From Trametopsis cervina (lineage: Eukaryota > Basidiomycota > Agaricomycetes > Polyporales > Irpicaceae): DNA of 64,000 nt. The position numbers were made by a program, and so were the translations under genes. The notes beneath the pieces are model-generated. The model was not told the origin of the DNA. It ran no database searches and saw only the letters and a program-made list of their open reading frames with translations. Each line of letters begins with the position of its first letter. Within the stretch, counting starts at the first letter, position 1. Location: the NCBI GenBank assembly GCA_022385755.1, contig MU278352.1, positions 1,178,001 to 1,242,000 on the forward strand, written 5' to 3'. Below are positions 12,160 through 24,206 of this stretch, piece after piece.

Positions 12160-13945
12160 ATGTCCAGCCCACTATCCGCTCACGACCGTGACGAGGAGAA
12201 GACCGTCGGCGATGCCGTTCCCTCAGATGAGAAGCACTCCAGGTCAGCGTCAGAAGCTCGCAGCATCAAGGAGGAAGGATTGCAATCATCAGTGGCCCCT
12301 GTAAATCCAGATCCTGCCCCTGATGGCGGGTTCAAGGCTTGGTCGAATGTAATCGCTGTAAGTGGCAAATACTACCTATACTTCCAAAGAGCTGATATAC
12401 ATGCAGGCTGGGTTCAGTACGTTCGCGACATTCGGCTACATCAATGCATGGGGTGTAAGTACTCCTTCGCTCTGAGCATCAAACAACCGGTTGACGATTG
12501 TACGACATTCAGGTATTCCAAGCATACTACGAGAAGGCGCTACCTGAAGAGACAGCATCAAATATGTAAGTAGCCATGTCTGCTGTGTCCCATTCGTAGG
12601 CTCACATCGTTCTCAATAGTGCATGGATTGGTTCACTGCAGTATGCGCTTATGTTTGTTCCGGGTTTAATCATCGGCCGCATTTTCGACATGGGAATCGT
12701 CCGAACCCCTCTTGCTGGTGCATCGGCATTCCTCATCATGTCGACGTTCTTGGTGGCAGAGTGCAAAACATATTGGCAGGTTCTTTTGTGCCAGGGTGTC
12801 GCCACTGGGGTAAGTCTGCATGCCCCACCTCTCCGCCACTTTACTCATGTTGACATACCCCCTTCAGTTAAGTTGTGGTATCATCTTCAGTCTCACGCTC
12901 GGAGTGGTTCCGCATTGGTTCTCCAAAAGGAAGGGTCTTGCCTTCGGTCTGGTAGCATTGGGGTCGAGTATTGGCGGTACACTTTTCCCCATCGCAGCGC
13001 GTCGCTTAATTGAAGAAGTAGGGTAAGCATCTTCTATACGCTCCTCATTTCTGGATCAGTATTTAACCAGTCTGCTACAGGTTCCCATGGACGATGAGAA
13101 TACTCGCATTCGTCATGTTCTTCGCGTTGATTTGGACCAACATTTTCGTCGCCCGCCGCCTCCCTCCGAAGCCAAGGTCCGGTCCATTCATCAGCTTCAC
13201 GGTTTTCAAGACCCCTGCATTCGCCGTATATTGTGCAGCAGGATTTAGCACCTTCCTAGGACTGTACACTGTATGTGACATGCTCATGTTACTCGGCGGA
13301 GACTGACCTTATCCTATACTAGGTATTGACATATATTGATGTCGCTGCGACGTACGTTGGCATCGACGACGACTTTTCGTTCTACCTCGTGTCCATCGCG
13401 AACTCTGGATCAGCTTTCGGCCGTGTGGCTGGTGGCATTTTGTCCGATAAATGGGGTGGTCTTAACATCATGATTCCGGCAACCACCTTCGCAGGCATCA
13501 TTACATTCATCTGGCCATTTGTTGACAGCAAGGCCGGCCTATCTATGGTCGGATTTTTCTATGGGTAGGTCTATCACGATACTTGTATACCTCTTAATCG
13601 TACTAACCTGCGGTGCTCAGGGTTTCGTCCGGTGTTTTTATTTCCTTGTTGTCTGCGCCAATTGTCGAAATGGGGCACCTGTCGGATATAGGCATCCGCC
13701 TTGGCATGTTCTTCACTGTCCTCGCCCTCGGCGCAGTGGCAGGCCCCCCTATTTCTGGCGCCATAAACGGTGCAACAGGAAACTACTTCGCTGTCGGCTA
13801 TTACGCCGGTATGTCTAAGATAATGTGTTCAATGGCCCTGGGAGCTGACTTGTCTACCCGCTCAGGCTCGACAATCTTCTTGTCTGTTGGGTTCCTCATC
13901 ATGACTCGCCACCTAGTTCTACATAGACTGTGGGGAAAGGCATAG
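12160..13945 (+). CDS. MFS transporter, monocarboxylate-permease-like (copy 1)
   Basis: Major facilitator superfamily membrane transporter of the MCT/Mch type, expected at the plasma membrane or vacuole; substrate not predictable. Exons 12160-12357, 12407-12454, 12513-12565, 12620-12809, 12868-13022, 13081-13270, 13323-13564, 13621-13808 and 13866-13945 give 447 aa. A cytosolic N-tail precedes the MCT signature PDGGFKAW. Further blocks are FGYINAWGVFQAYYE, LSCGIIFSLTLGVVPHWFSK, GLAFGLVALGSSIGGTLFP and SGSAFGRVAGGILSDKWG, with about twelve hydrophobic segments. The next gene is a tandem copy with matching exon lengths (48, 155, 190 and 188 nt). Confidence 0.9.
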
Positions 13946-14573
13946 AATTCCCTTATGGCTTTCACGATAATAAGTTTACGACATCTCACTCAATTCACAT
14001 CACGCGCACATACTATAGATTCTCTCGTAAAAGCAGCATCTAAGAACGGAAATGATGCATCCTGTAGCAACCAGCAGTGTCATTTATTAAGACGGATACT
14101 ACGAGGTGCGCGTATAACCCCTAAACTCCGGACGATCAGTCATTCGCAAGCCAGGCAAAAGCAACGTTTATTCCGTACTTACGAACCTTAGAGTTCATTC
14201 ATCATTGTTACCTATTTGGGTATGCGTAGTAATTACGAGTCATCACGGGCGCTGTCCTCGGAAGACACACGGAGCGTCCGGACTCCGTTCACAAGCTGCA
14301 TTCCCGAGGAGCTCTCAGCTGTTGTTGGCCGGTGAGTAAGGTGCCGTCGACGCGCCGCCGTAATCGAGCCACATGACAGCCGATCTAGACCATCTCTACG
14401 CACTCAAACCGCGAATAACACTCAAGGTTGACCGGACCACACCAGTTGTTATTATGACTTCTTTACGTGCTTTCGGCAACTCGGATTCGGGTTTTCGATG
14501 TAAGGAGAAGCTTGAGGAACCATGGGGTTAAGACACACCCCCCGGCTCTGCGAGTAACTTGACTCTCTCCTTC
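13946..14573. other. Intergenic between tandem MFS genes
   Basis: 628 bp holding the terminator of copy 1 and promoter of copy 2. No gene, RNA or repeat recognised. Confidence 0.45.
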
Positions 14574-16463
14574 ATGTCGAGCCACGACGTCTCCGCCCGC
14601 ACGTCCCACGAAGCCGACGAGAGGACGATCCAGAACGGGTCTGGTGTCCTCAAGTACGACGAGAAGACGGATGTTGATACTGAGCGTATAATTGAGGATG
14701 TTGATGACTTTCCGGACGGTGGGTTTCGGGCATGGCTGGTAGTGTTTGGGGTATGTGACACTGCGGGGTATATGCGACTCGATCGCTGACCGTCGATTCA
14801 CAGACAGTGGCTGGGAGCATCGCGACGTTCGGGTTTGTTAACGCGTGGGGGGTATGTGACATATATCACTCATGCTGATGTATAATCTGATCTCATCCAT
14901 ACACAGGTGTTCCAGGCGTACTATGAGCAGAACACACTCAAGGATCTGTCCCCTTCGACAATGTGAGTCCTGGGATTTTCCTCCATGCGCAGAGATCTAA
15001 TGTGCCTCCAGTGCATGGATCGGATCGATACAGGTATGTGGTCGGACCTATTGCCTCCACATCTTACGCCTCTCTTGACGCACACTACTGTGTAGTATTC
15101 CCTGATTTTCTTACCGGGCCTCGTGGTGGGAAAGCTTTTCGACCGTGGCATATTGAAGGTCCCCCTCGCAATATCGTCAGTATTACTGACAGTGGCAACC
15201 CTGCTTGTTGCTGAGTGTCATGAATACTGGCAATTCCTCCTATGTCAAGGATTTGCTTTGGGGGTACGTTCGTTCTCGCGCAATTTCCTGCACCTTCTCA
15301 CAATACCGTTACAGCTTTCCGCCGGTGTTGCCTTCGGTCCTCTTCCCGCAGCCATCAGCCACTGGTTCAAGCGAAGAAGAGGGCTCGGACTGGGTATGAT
15401 GGCTTTAGGTTCGAGCATAGGCGGCACTCTCTTCCCGGTTGCCGTCCGAAACTTAATTGACGAAGTCGGGTGCGCGTGAACTGAACTACCACCGCCCCTT
15501 CGGCGCATGCTGATCCTCTTCTCACAGATTCAAATGGACTATGCGGATATTGGCCCTCATCGTCTTCGTTCTGATGGTCGTGACCAATCTTACCGTAGTC
15601 GGACGCTTGCCTCCCAAAAAAGACCTCGGACCGTTCTTCGACATAAGAGAGTTCAAGTCGGTAGTCTATTCGCTGTATTGCCTCTCGGCATTCGTTGCGT
15701 TCCTTGGTCTTTACACCGTGAGTTCATCCCCTGCACGCATTTACAGGCTGTTCTCTCCTAACACAAGAAATTGCAGGTCCAAACCTACATTGATGTTAGC
15801 GCATCAGCTGCAGGTGTCGATTCCAACTTCAGCTTCTACCTCCTTTCCATATCGAATGCCGGTTCGGCTGTTGGACGAATCATTGCAGGGCCTATGGTAG
15901 ACAGCTGGGGTGAGGAGACCGATATCATGAAATGCGCGCTAGCTGATTACGGAGCACTCTCCCATTAATACAGGTGGATTCAACGTGCTCATACCATACA
16001 CGTTTGTCTGTGGCGCTATGACTTTTGGATGGCCGTTCATTAAGTCAAAAGGTGGTTTCATAGCGATCGGGCTTGTATACGGGTACGTCTACTCATCTTC
16101 ATGCAAAATGCTGTATATTTTATCTGACGAGCCTGCAGTGCCTGCTCTGGAGTGTACGCAGCTATGATCACCGCACCAATATTCACTGTAGGGCGGACAG
16201 AGAACATTGGCCTACGCATCGGTATGTTCTTCTCTATCCTTGCATTCGGTGCAATGGCCGGCCCTCCAATCTCTGGCGCGATCAACAACGCTACTGGAAA
16301 CTTTAAGGCGACGGGATATTTTGCGGGTATGTGCCGCTGCAGAAACGGAAACCCATTATTGTTGCTTAAACCCCTCCTAGGATCGACTGTAATGTGTTCC
16401 GTCGCTATAATGATTGCGTGCAGGCAGCTCCGGAGTGGCGGCAAACTGCGCGGAAAAGTGTAA
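14574..16463 (+). CDS. MFS transporter, monocarboxylate-permease-like (copy 2)
   Basis: Tandem paralogue of the preceding transporter. Exons 14574-14750, 14804-14851, 14907-14962, 15012-15033, 15096-15263, 15315-15469, 15528-15717, 15777-15909, 15974-16082, 16139-16326 and 16381-16463 give 442 aa. Shared blocks include PDGGFRAW, FVNAWGVFQAYYEQ, LSAGVAFGPLPAAISHWFK, MALGSSIGGTLFPVA, SNAGSAVGRIIAGPMVDSWG and AGPPISGAIN. It has two introns that copy 1 lacks: one after WIGSIQ (15034-15095) and one after VDSWG (15910-15973). The N-tail differs (MSSHDVSARTSHEADE), so the copies have diverged well. Substrate unknown. Confidence 0.9.
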
Positions 16464-16830
16464 CGATTATGACTGGATATGACTCTCAACATTCCGACTG
16501 GACTCGGACTAGATGATCTTAACGTACGAAACTCCCGTGTCACCCCCTTGGAGGAGGTTAGACGGGATTATGTGTGCCACGTTATTAGAGTACCTTCCTA
16601 GATGTCTCTCGCAGTGTTTGTGTTTTTTTTTCGGGATGTATCAACTTCATGATAGACTTTATATTACTCAGCTACGACATAGGTTCGCGGAGGCTTACTA
16701 TATCGGGCGTTTGATAACGGCACCGATGACTGCACCGCCGGTGACGGAACCCGTAATAGAACTTGCACTGCTCAAACCTGTTTCTCCGAACTCGAACTCA
16801 CCACATCGCAAACTATCTTCTTTCTACACC
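16464..16830. other. Intergenic, promoter of HEL2 gene
   Basis: 367 bp between two plus-strand genes. The T-run at 16623-16630 is unremarkable. No gene seen. Confidence 0.4.
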
Positions 16831-19405
16831 ATGGCGACACAAGTAGCTACCCAAGCATCTCCCCAGACTCAAGGACGTGGTACCGGCCAGAGAGGTCGAA
16901 GGGGAAATCGCGGGCGAGGAGGAGCTCGTGGTGGGCAGGTCAGAGGAGGAAAGGCACAAGGACCCGTTCAGACTCAGGAAACCATCGCGGTAGAGAATGG
17001 CAACTCAGTCACAAGCGAGGCTGTTAAAAACGACGCGAAGGTCGACGATACCGTCGAGGGTGTAGAACCCGATGTTTGCTTCATCTGCGCGGAACCGGTG
17101 AAGTACTACTCGGTCTCTACTTGCAACCATCGTACATGCCATGTCTGTTCACTGCGTTTGCGAGCGTTGTACAAGAAGCTAGAATGCACTTTCTGCAAGG
17201 TATTCATAGACTCTTCGTGTTTCGTGTTTCGCAACTGAGTGAGCTATACACCAGGAATCGCAAGTGTCTGTCGTGTTCACGGCTTCAGCGGATGCGCCAT
17301 GGTCATCGTACACTCCGGATGCCATACCCTACAAAGATTCCAAACTCTCCATATTCTTTGAGACCCAGGAGATGATGGAGGATAGCCTGGTCCTGCTGCG
17401 GTTTAACTGTGCTGATTCTACTTGCGACTACATCGGCAATGGGTGGAGCGATCTGAAACTGCATACACGAGCAACACACGGCAAAGTGATGTGGTAAGTT
17501 GATGGTTAGCTATACTTCTAGGACGCGCTCACATAATTCGTTCTCAGTGATATATGCATACGCTACAAGAAGATTTTCGCCCATGAACACGCGCTATACA
17601 CTCCCAGCCAGCTTCCTCATCACATACCCTCATTACAACGCGGTCGACTTGCTCCTCTCAAAGAGACCATAGAAGGCGGAGTTCACCCACATTGCGAATT
17701 TTGCAGAGAATCCTTCTTTGGCGATGAAGAACTCTACAAACACATGCGGGAGAAACACGAGGAATGCTTTGTTTGTAAGCGCAATGAAGTCCAGTATCAA
17801 TAGTAAGTGATTTCCGCTACTGTGGAATCTCATTGCTGATATCTGGTCCAGCTTCAAAAACTATGACGCTCTGGTGAGCTGATTGAATGGAACTGTTTGA
17901 GCGAGGCTTAATAGAAGCCTACATAGGAACAACACTTCACTCAAGCCCATTTCCCATGCAACCAACCAGTGTGTCAACAACGAAAATTCGTGGTCTTCGG
18001 CTCTGCGATGGACCTCAAGGCCCACATGGTGGAAGAGCACGGCGCTGAAATGTCGTCACGGGACAAGAAAGATGCACGGCGAATCCAGGCAAACTTTGAG
18101 TTTGAAGAAGTCGGGGTCGGTGGCAGACGTGGCGGCAGAGAACGAGGCGAACGAGGCGATCGCGGTCGAGAAAGGGAGCTACCGCCTCACCAGGGTCTGT
18201 CGAACACAGCCGCAGCGGGAGCGAGGCGTCGTGCTGCATTTGGAGGCAGCTTGACTGCCGAAGGTAGTAACACGCCCACTCAGAACGCCGCAAACATTGC
18301 CCAGAGCAGAAGACGGAGCCCTTCGCCTCCGAGTGATGCTGATCCCGCAGTCCTAGAGTACGTACAGTCTCTGTTCTGTCGTTCGTAGATCACCCTGACC
18401 TGTGTGCCGTTTTCCCTAGGCGTCATACAGCATTCTTAGCTCGTGTTAGCTCAATTGCGCCAAATCCTAACAACGCCATTCCTGCTGTCAAGGCTGCTGT
18501 ACGGCAGTACCGCCTCAACGAATCTACAGCCCGTGATCTGATCTCTACGGTATGGATCATCTCGGACAACAACCTTGAAGGTACCGCGAGTATAGTCAAT
18601 GGCTTGGTCGATCTACTGGAAGACGAAGACAAGAAGAAAGACTTGCTGCAAGCATGGAACGCATTCAAGATTGAGGTGCGTATTCGGGAAAGAAGGATCT
18701 CAGCAGAGTTGTACTGAAACTCACTTTCCTCAGCAACGCAACCAATTCCCTCAACTTGCAGCCGTCGAACAAGGCGCAGAATGGGCTGGAATCACCGGAG
18801 GCCGACTGCTAAATGCGAAGCAGACTGCGGCTTCGCGCTCCTCACACCAGTCGTCACGGCAGGTTCTCGATCGTGTCGCACGCGCCGCCGCTTCCACCTC
18901 GAGGCCCGCCGCGCAGTCTGGCCGACCAGGAGCTCCCACAGCTGACCGCTTCCCTCCCTTACAGGGAACTCCTGCGCCAGCACCAGCTGCAACCAGTGGG
19001 TTCCGCCAGCCCCAGCGAACCACGCCCTGGTCGGCCTCTTCCGCGGCGGCTTCGTCGTCGTCTCCCGCCCCCGTGTTTCGTGGCCCCACGTCTGTTCCAG
19101 GGCCGGGGGCGAACAGCAAGGCGAAGGCTTTACCAAACCTATCCAAGTCGGCCTTCCCTGAACTACCTACTGCGGCCGCATCTCGCGTGCCTAAGGGCGC
19201 CGTTGGCGGGAACCAATCGCTACGGAACATACTGGGAAACACGACGCCGCCCGCGCCTGTGTGGGAAGGCGGGAAGGGCAGTGGTCCGTCCACGCCTGCG
19301 AACGAAGTGCCGCCGGGAGAAGCAGAGAGCAACGGTGCCGGAAAGAAGAAGGGCAAGGGAAAACAGAAGCAGACGTTGTTCACTCTGGGATCTTTCCCTA
19401 CCTGA
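16831..19405 (+). CDS. HEL2: RING E3 ubiquitin ligase HEL2/ZNF598
   Basis: Sensor of collided ribosomes that ubiquitinates 40S proteins and starts ribosome-associated quality control in the cytosol. Exons 16831-17199, 17255-17493, 17548-17802, 17852-17873, 17927-18357, 18420-18675 and 18734-19405 give 747 aa. The N-terminus is RGG-rich. The RING finger reads CFICAEPVKYYSVSTCNHRT through CTFCK near residues 80-123. C2H2-type fingers follow (CDYIGNGWSDLKLHTRATH, HCEFCRESFFGDEELYKHMR, CNQPVC through HMVEEH). A conserved helical region after DPAVLERHTAFLARV is restored only by the sixth-exon splice. The long Ala/Pro/Ser-rich tail ends in a KKKGKGKQKQ basic block followed by LFTLGSFPT. A 22-nt exon (17852-17873) lies within the finger region. 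Confidence 0.93.
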
Positions 19406-19747
19406 GGCGGAAGAGAGGATCGATGGGATTTCATAGATTTTTGAGAAGTGCCGTTAGGTCCGCCGTCGTGGGTAGGAGCTCGATGGGGCGTGTTCTTAGA
19501 TGTCTGTGTCCCTGTCTGTAGAATTGTCAAAATGGCACGAGCAGACCTGCCGCGTTGGTGGCACGACCGAAAGCAAACGAATTAGGATTATGTATTGCGG
19601 TATGGATCCGTAAGATGAGAGCCAAGAGTACATGGAGTAATTTTGAGCACTGAAACAGCACGCATATTCTGCATGACAGAAAAGAGAAAAATGGAACCAG
19701 TCAGCGCGGCCCTGCTGGAAACACCAAGCCAAATGCACAACGCACCT
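19406..19747. other. Intergenic between convergent genes
   Basis: 342 bp of 3' regions of HEL2 (+) and mL54 (-). Nothing else recognised. Confidence 0.4.
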
Positions 19748-20219
19748 CTACTGCGTGGACATGAAGTTGCGCTCTCGTATCGCCTGTCTGTTCAGCTTCC
19801 GCAGCCGCACCTTCTCTGCCTTCCCTCCTGGTCCGTCATCTGGGAGCTCCTTGGGCTGCAAGAGCGTCCATAACCAGTCCGGGTACTCGTCATCTGCCTT
19901 TGCCATTACTGTTCCTTGGTCCTTCAACCATTTCAGGCCTACCAGTTCTGTACCCTCCACACACGCAGACTTGAGGGCCTCTGTAGTTGTTCAGAAGAAA
20001 CAGGAGTCAGTGGCCTGTGCGCGAAGTGTGACGGAGGTTGTGGGACGCACTCTCGCCATCTGCAAGTGCTTTAGGTTTCAATACAGTCGCTGGTGGTGGG
20101 GATGCTGGCTTTGCAGGAGCAGCTTTACCGCCCTTGGCAGAGCTGGCGTACCATCTGCTCGTCCGCCAGCAGGCAGTGAGCAGCGGTGGCTGCCGTTGTA
20201 GCACGCGAAGGAGAGACAT
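19748..20219 (-). CDS. MRPL37: Mitochondrial large-subunit ribosomal protein mL54
   Basis: Component of the mitochondrial 54S ribosomal subunit (yeast Mrpl37, mammalian MRPL54). Exons 20219-20051 and 19980-19748 give 133 aa. The N-terminus MSLLRVLQRQPPLLTACWRT then SRWYASS is a typical Arg/Ser-rich mitochondrial presequence with a likely cleavage near RWYAS. The mature part carries the family block CVEGTELVGLKWLKDQG, DDEYPDWLWTLLQPKELPDD and LRKLNRQAIRERNFMSTQ, and ends as expected for the family. The gene is convergent with HEL2. Confidence 0.92.
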
Positions 20220-20662
20220 GGGTGTGACGTGACACGCGGTGACGGCCCGCGTTCAGATTTCACTTGCGCGTCGGGAAGTTTTCCCGCGCCCCTTCTGCGT
20301 CGGGGATCGGGATCTCCATAATGGCGCGCCTCCATGTCGCTCGGGATCTCGCAGGATGTAATGGCGAATAGAATATTATAGAATATATATTATAGGGAAG
20401 GAGTGTGTGTGTACGGATTATTTATGTTGTACGTAGCAGTAGTGGTATTTTACACAAGATGATTATGCTGAGTGTTGCCTGAGCGGCGTGAGTGGATCAG
20501 CGACCAAGAAAGGAGAGTATCGTAGCTAAGAGAGCAGAGTCCGAGTGAGGAAGTTATGCTACAATGGAGTTTTGTTCGTCATTCAAGAAAGAGGTACCGG
20601 TCCTTCCTTTCAAATACATGGTTGGGGCACGTGTGTGCACTGTTGGTTTGCTTTGCGGGGGT
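20220..20662. other. Intergenic
   Basis: 443 bp holding the mL54 promoter and the 3' region of the next minus-strand gene. It contains an AT-rich stretch around 20360-20400. No gene seen. Confidence 0.4.
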
Positions 20663-21236
20663 TCACTGCTGCTCTGGGGACCTCAAGAGTTTCACAAATC
20701 TCTGCAGTCGCAATCAGCGGCGCTCGACGTATCTGTCTAATAGGAGCACTTACGGAGATACGATGTGACAGCCACGACTTCCTGCGCCTTAACTGTTGCG
20801 GGTGGGGAGGCAGGACCTCAACCTCGACTTCGTCGTCCTCGAAGATGTCAGACTAGAGTAGCGCCACTGTCAGCGTCAAGATGGCGGAGTGTCGTTCATC
20901 GTTACTCACCAGTGCGAAGCTTGAACGACACTCCCGAGATGAGGCCGATGAGCCGTGGACGCGGGTGTGCTGAAGAACACTTCGTTTAGGCTCTGCCGCC
21001 GGTGATGGAAACATGGAAGCGCGCACTATGAAACGCTCCCGGTTGTGTGAGATCATCAACGAGTCCCCGATGTACGAAGGACGGTGCGACAGTTGGCGGG
21101 GCAGCTCGCCGTTGTATAGGGGCATGCAGCTGCCGGGCAGGGCGCATAGCGAGCGCGGCGACCGAGAAGGCGCTGAACAGATACTGGCATCGTCATCTAG
21201 CTCGAAGTCGTCGAAATAGTAGAGGTCGTGCAGCAT
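20663..21236 (-). CDS. Small acidic protein, unidentified family (copy A)
   Basis: Unrecognised. Proposed exons 21236-20910, 20852-20754 and 20701-20663 give 154 aa. The N-terminus MLHDLYYFDDFELDDDASIC is acidic; the middle is rich in Ser and Arg. The junction of exons 1 and 2 (CRSSFAL|SDIFEDDE, phase 0) is nearly identical to that of the gene at 38854 (CRTSFNL|SDILEVDE, phase 0). Both C-termini carry a basic stretch (HRISRFVKLL here). Splice sites are good (GTGAGT..CTAG, GTAAGT..GCAG). A TATAAA lies at 21375-21370, about 135 bp upstream of the ATG, followed by a pyrimidine-rich leader, which supports a real promoter. No signal peptide or membrane segment. Confidence 0.6.
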
Positions 21237-21369
21237 GGCGAGGAAGAGAATAGAGAAAGGAAAGGACAAAGAGTTGTGCGCACCGCGCGAGCGGGGCGAC
21301 AAAGGGAGAGCGGCGAACGAACGAAACCTGGGGGGAAAGGGAGGGGGAGGCCCGGAGGCTGCGCCCCCC

Positions 21370-21375
21370 TTTATA
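21370..21375 (-). promoter_or_regulatory. TATA box of small acidic protein gene
   Basis: TATAAA on the minus strand about 135 bp upstream of the ATG at 21236, followed by a CT-rich leader. Confidence 0.5.
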
Positions 21376-22504
21376 GTGCGGGCTTGGTGACAAGGTGAAA
21401 CGGGAGCGCGGTGTGGGTGGACTGATTCGTAGTTGAGAACGGGACATGCACGAGGCAGGCCAGTTTCGGACGGAGAGTCACTTGTCCCTGCTAGTGACCA
21501 ATTGGGACAAGGTCGGGGCGGTTCCAGCGCCCGTCCACTCGACTTGGCTACTCCGTGCAGCCCTGGGGGAATGCAGACAGCTGTCGGTGCTAGCCTGCTG
21601 GATACGGTGCGACTTTGCTCGGCAGGCCACCCACGCTATTTGCAATGCAGCTTGAAGGAAATGGCTAGCCAGAGCATCCGCAGCGTCCAGAAACTGCACG
21701 AAGCTCTTGGGCAGCAGCTCTGCAGGTGTGCGTCCGGAAATATCACGTCAAAACCCACCTCGCCGCCGAGCCGCCTGCAGGCTGCGATTGCCGACGCATC
21801 CCGACGGACACGAGGCAGAGACGCGGAGGACGGAGCGCAACGAGGTCAGCACTGCCTGGAAGCGACACGATCGCCCGCACGCGCCTGGTTACCCTACATT
21901 GCATGCCGTGAGCAGCTGGGCTCTGGAACGCAGGGACAATTATGTTTTCTGTTGGTTGACAAGCCCCGCGGTGCTATCTGACCTTGCCGCCACAGCGACA
22001 ACGCCTCCAGCCAGGAACAACCCATAAGTAACATATTAGTGATAGATTGAATGTGGCTCACAGCTTATACGCGGCGCAATACACAAGATTAGACATGAGA
22101 TGGCCCAGGGACGTGCATCCCGCTGCGTGTCTGCGTGCCTCCGACACGGATGTGCTAGTCTGCCACTGATATCATTGTGCCTTGCGCCATGAAACACTGA
22201 CCCACCAGCGTGTCCTGTTAGAATGGCAGCTTGTCCCCCCAAACAACTCCCGACGTCACGCAGCGGCGGGTGAGAGAATTGCGGGTGCCGGTGTCGAGAT
22301 GCCAACAACGTAACAGACGCCCCGCCACAGTGCTGATAGCGCATGGTAGATTTCCCACGACCGGAAACGGGCAGCGCCTCAAAGCCTTTGATCAACACGC
22401 GCAAACACGCTTATTCGAGGACGCGTACGCGTACGCGCGCATCTCTGCACTTGCATTCACGTCTGCGTTACACATCTCTTACTGTTAGCTGCACACTCTC
22501 CGAC
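21376..22504. promoter_or_regulatory. Long 5' region of RPN8, with tandem ACGCGT motifs
   Basis: About 1.1 kb without a supported gene. Two adjacent ACGCGT hexamers (22421-22432) followed by ACGCGC lie about 75 bp upstream of the RPN8 ATG. ACGCGT is the MCB element bound by Mbp1-type regulators in yeast; whether it acts so here is inference. Overlapping open frames at 21433-22027 have no motif or splice support. Confidence 0.4.
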
Positions 22505-23748
22505 ATGGTCGCGACGACAACAGAACAGGTAAGAATGACATCCTGAGTGCATCTTACGGCGTTGCTGATCCCCCCGTCAAGCTAACAGCACTCTCGAGCA
22601 CCACAGTCGGTACGCCTCTTAATGACCCCGCCATACGCACGCCTTTCTAATACGTATGAAACACAGTGGTGCATCCGCTTGTTCTGCTTTCAGTAGCCGA
22701 TCACCATGCGCGTTCGCTCCGAGGTCAATCATCGAAACGTGTAGTCGGTGTCCTCCTCGGGCAGGATAACGGCAAGACTATCAACGTCGCCAACTCCTTC
22801 GGCATACCCTTTGAGGAGGATGAGAAAGACCCTAGGACATGGTTCTTGGACCACAACTATATTGAGGGCATGTGGGAGATGTTCAAGAAGGTCAACGGTG
22901 GGTGAGTCGCGCATGCGCTCGCGTATTGCATTGCTGATCTCGGGTATTGGTGTGATATTCTATTACAGCGAGGGAGAAGATGATTGGGTGGTACCACACG
23001 GGCCCTAAGCTGAGAGCGTCGGATCAGGAGATAAACGACCTTTTGAAGCGGTACATTGCAAACCCAGTTATGGTGATCGTCGACGTAAGACCGCAAACGG
23101 TCGGGATACCGACAGACGCTTACTTTGCCGTGGAGGAGATCAAAGACGTGAGTTGCCACAGTCACTAAATGCTGCGGAATTGGTGCTGATCCATCCACGC
23201 AGGACGGAACAGAGACGCGAAAGACGTTCTTGCATGTCCCATCCGCAATAGAAGCCGAGGAAGCCGAAGAGATCGGCGTAGAGCACCTCCTCCGCGACAT
23301 CAAAGACTCCACCACCACGACACTCTCCACGCGCGTGTCCGAACAGCTCGCCTCGCTACGCGGCCTCCAATCGCGACTTTCGGATGTCCAAAAGTATCTC
23401 GTCGACGTCGCAGCAGGCAAGATGCCGGTGAACCACCAGATAACATACTACCTCCAGGACGCGCTGAACCTTCTGCCCGACCTGAACAACGCGGAGACGA
23501 CGCAAAGTTTCGCGTCCACGACGAATGACGAGCTCCTGGTCGTGTATCTCAGTTCTTTACTGCGTGCCGTCATTGCCCTGCATGCTCTCGTGGATAACAA
23601 GGCGACGATCGGACGGGCGGAGCTCGAGGAGGGCAAGGGCAAAGAGAGCAGAGAGAAAGCGAAGGACAAGGAGAAAGACAAGGATGCCAAGGACAAGAAG
23701 ACGGAGAAGAAGGATGAGAAAGAGAAGGCAGAGGAGAAGGGCTTGTAA
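22505..23748 (+). CDS. RPN8: 26S proteasome regulatory subunit Rpn8 (PSMD7)
   Basis: Non-catalytic MPN subunit of the 19S lid; it pairs with Rpn11 at the mouth of the proteasome. Exons 22505-22528, 22582-22609, 22667-22897, 22969-23147 and 23203-23748 give 335 aa. The two short first exons encode MVATTTEQ and LTALSSTTV, leading into [16 protein letters not shown]. The MPN domain follows with [38 protein letters not shown] and [11 protein letters not shown] (the JAMM metal residues are absent, as in all Rpn8). The C-terminal helical part is followed by a long Lys/Glu tail ([20 protein letters not shown]) that is disordered and variable between species. Confidence 0.96.
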
Positions 23749-24206
23749 GATCATATGTATTTATCAGAGTCACACCCATTTTCCGTCTGTATGCTGTGAG
23801 AGCTCGTGCGCTTCTGCCGGAGGAGTCCTCTTCGCGCCCAGAACACCTGGTTCCAGATCTACTCGATAGACTCCTTCGTGTCGCCGAGGAACACTCACGT
23901 TCTTCTTAATTGAAAGAGCGAAACGACAGACGCGCATGGATGATGCATTAGGGGTTTGGGGGAGTGCAATACGTGGACAAACGGTACGTTATTGTTTGTG
24001 GGAGGGCTGACAGCGAGCGGTGCGTATAGCGTAGAGAGTTCAGTATAAGTTGACTTTTAGCAGCGAAAAAAAGCATGACTAGTATTATACCATCCTTCCT
24101 TTTGCAATTACACACGCGCGAACACCGCAGGCCCCTCCTTTGTCTAATCCGTGCTCTGCATCCCCGGTCTATATAAGCCGAGTGCGACGCAACGGCAGTC
24201 AGCAGC
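23749..24206. other. Intergenic between convergent genes
   Basis: 458 bp of 3' regions of RPN8 (+) and COX5 (-). No gene or RNA recognised. Confidence 0.4.

Noticed and set aside
12160..16463. Start of a secondary-metabolite cluster around the MFS pair
   Set aside because: No PKS, NRPS, terpene synthase, P450 or pathway regulator beside them.
18751..19530. 259-aa minus-strand open frame opposite the HEL2 tail
   Set aside because: Arises from GC-rich low-complexity coding of HEL2; no splice or domain support.
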